This document shows, piece by piece, positions 63,071 through 64,000 of a stretch of 64,000 nt of DNA. The notes beneath the pieces are model-generated. The model made no database searches, was not told the DNA's origin, and was given only the letters and a program-made list of their open reading frames with translations. A program made the translations under genes and the position numbers. Within the stretch, counting starts at the first letter, position 1; each line of letters begins with the position of its first letter. The DNA is from Hydractinia symbiolongicarpus (taxonomy: Eukaryota; Cnidaria; Hydrozoa; Anthoathecata; Hydractiniidae): the NCBI RefSeq assembly GCF_029227915.1, contig NC_079876.1:20400001-20464000 (forward strand), read 5' to 3'.

Positions 63071-64000
63071 GTTATATGGCCCTTTGCCACCTAACAAAGG
63101 TCGTACACGTAAATTACGTGGTTCCACAAGCCTGCGCAGGTTAACATCGGTCTATTCCTTCTACACTCACTGGACTACGACGTTTCAAGTCGTTTTCCAT
63201 CGCGCCATGGTCTTGCAATGCAGTGAAATACGTGTAAAGGCTTATAAGGACTGTTATATGGCCTTTTGGCACCTAATAAAGGCCTTACACCTAAAACACG
63301 TGGTTCGACGTGTCTGCGCAGGTTACCATCGGTCTATTCCTTCCACCCTCAATGGACTACGACGTCTCAAGTCGCTTTCCAACGCGCCATGGTCTTACAA
63401 CATAGTGAACTACGTGTAGAGGCCTCTAAAGACTGTTATATGGCCCTTTGCCACCTAACAAAGGTCCTACACGTAAATCACGTGGTTCCACGAGCCTGCG
63501 CAGGTTAACATCGGTCTATTCCTTCTACACTCACTGGACTACGACGTTTCAAGTCGTTTTCCATCGCGCCATGGTCTTGCAATGCAGTGAAATACGTGTA
63601 AAGGCTTATAAGGACTGTTATATGGCCTTTTGGCGCCTAATAAAAGCCTTACACCTAAAACAGGTGGTTCGACGTGTCTGCGCAGGTTACCATCGGTCTA
63701 TTCCTTCCACCCTCAATGGACTACGACGTCTCAAGTCGCTTTCCAACGCGCCATGGTCTTACAACATAGTGAACTACGTGTAGAGGCCTCTAAAGACTGT
63801 TATATGGCCCTTTGATACCTAACAAAGGTCCTACACGTAAATCACGTGGTTCCACGAGCCTGCGCAGGTTAACATCGGTCTATTCCTTCTACACTCAATA
63901 GACTACGACGTTTCAACACATTTTCCATCGTGCCATTGCCTTACAACACTGTAAACTACGTGTAGAGGCCTCTAAAGACTGTTAGATGGCCTTTTGACGT
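63071..64000 (+). repeat. A-B dimers and start of another 13-mer-like unit
   Basis: After copy 3 the array adds A-B dimers at 364-bp steps (62,902; 63,266; 63,630) and then re-enters the 13-mer path: the caacacattttcc monomer at 63,899 corresponds to 61,716 at offset 2,183, twelve monomers minus 1 bp. So this unit is one monomer shorter than the 13-mer at that point. The window ends in mid-monomer. Confidence 0.85.

Larger units (their letters stand above)
59145..63074 (+). repeat. About 6.2-kb repeat, second copy of the shared 3.9-kb part
   Basis: Second copy of 52,960-56,865, with a private 25-bp tandem duplication near 59,904-59,953 and few other differences (ttccgcgaacc near 60,031 for ttccacgaacc; catctgtctattcc near 60,053 for catcggtctattcc). 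Confidence 0.88.
1..64000 (+). repeat. 182-bp satellite array spanning the whole window
   Basis: Motifs such as ccatggtcttac, gactgttatatgg, atcggtctattcc and agaggcctct recur every 182 bases from end to end, always in the same orientation. Equivalent points are typically exactly 182, 364, 546 or 728 bases apart (for example 52,814 to 52,996), with occasional offsets from small deletions. About 350 monomers fit. No stretch longer than a few bases lacks satellite homology, so every region without a gene is accounted for by this array. The strand given is simply the strand on which the motifs are quoted. The sequence is typical of centromeric or pericentromeric heterochromatin, but function cannot be shown from sequence alone. 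I do not recognise the family. Confidence 0.98.

Noticed and set aside
1-64000. Hundreds of short open frames of 61-120 codons, many starting at the CCATGG site in a good initiation context
   Set aside because: They are the same peptide frames read from each monomer. 182 bp is not a multiple of three, so reading shifts frame at each monomer and stops soon. Small indels between copies alter the frames freely. No family is recognisable.
1-64000. CENP-B box in the ggttcgacgtgtctgcgc segment
   Set aside because: The TTCG start is present but the essential CGGG at the other end is absent (tgcg instead) and the central A is usually g, so it does not meet the NTTCGNNNNANNCGGGN consensus.
1-64000. 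CRISPR-like regular repeats
   Set aside because: The interval between conserved words is itself repeated sequence, not unique spacers. The unit is 182 bp and no cas genes are present.
1-64000. AATAAA in cctaataaagg as polyadenylation signals
   Set aside because: The hexamer is simply part of the monomer and recurs with no transcription unit around it.
1-64000. Ribosomal RNA, tRNA, 5S or histone-gene tandem repeats
   Set aside because: No rRNA or tRNA landmarks such as a GTTCGANTC arm paired with an acceptor stem were found. The repeat is too short for 5S plus spacer with a recognisable 120-bp gene, and no histone reading frame exists.
1-64000. Telomeric repeats or transposon ends inside the array
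   Set aside because: No run of short telomere-type hexamers or heptamers, no target-site duplications, and no terminal repeats interrupt the 182-bp lattice.
1-64000. Naming the species or satellite family from the monomer
   Set aside because: The monomer does not match any centromeric satellite I can recall with confidence. A database search would be needed, and a guess would not be supported.

Overview
The whole 64-kb window is one uninterrupted block of tandem satellite DNA. The monomer is 182 bp, every copy lies head to tail in the same orientation, and there are roughly 350 copies. The array enters at base 1 in mid-monomer and leaves at base 64,000 in mid-monomer, so both ends lie outside the window. 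I see no protein-coding gene, no rRNA or tRNA gene, no CRISPR array, no transposon insertion and no non-satellite spacer. Short open frames recur in every monomer, but they are by-products of the repeat: 182 is not divisible by 3, so a frame shifts at each monomer and stops within about two or three.

This is a eukaryotic centromeric, pericentromeric or other heterochromatic satellite. The monomer length is in the nucleosome-sized range common to centromeric satellites of many plants and animals. I do not recognise the family and cannot name the organism. CpG is not depleted (about 11 CpG in a 182-bp monomer, close to the base-composition expectation), which argues weakly against a genome with strong germline CpG methylation. 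That is inference only.

Layout. 1-12,846: two copies of a large unit (7,793 bp, then a shortened copy) with nested internal duplications. 12,847-17,544: mixed monomers, including a 1,090-bp (6-mer) tandem duplication. 17,545-24,128: two adjacent copies of a 3,292-bp unit, each carrying the same fused 198-bp monomer. 24,129-35,480: a mosaic of shared blocks, including a 910-bp (5-mer) tandem duplication and four copies of one truncated monomer. 35,486-39,113: a 728-bp (4-mer) higher-order repeat, locally scrambled. 39,114-42,935: three almost identical 1,274-bp (7-mer) units. 42,936-45,269: mosaic. 45,270-48,161: two copies of a 1,449-bp (8-mer) unit. 48,162-52,959: mosaic rebuilt from the 4-mer and 7-mer monomers. 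52,960-64,000: a roughly 6.2-kb repeat that contains three almost identical copies of a 2,365-bp (13-mer) unit.

Many monomers fall into two alternating types, A and B, that differ at about 27 of 182 positions. Each monomer carries compact inverted repeats. The clearest is a 16-bp dyad with two CACGTG hexamers one helical turn apart, directly abutting a 10-bp palindrome. The right half looks more recently homogenised than the left. All repeat boundaries were placed by eye and are accurate to a few tens of bases at best.
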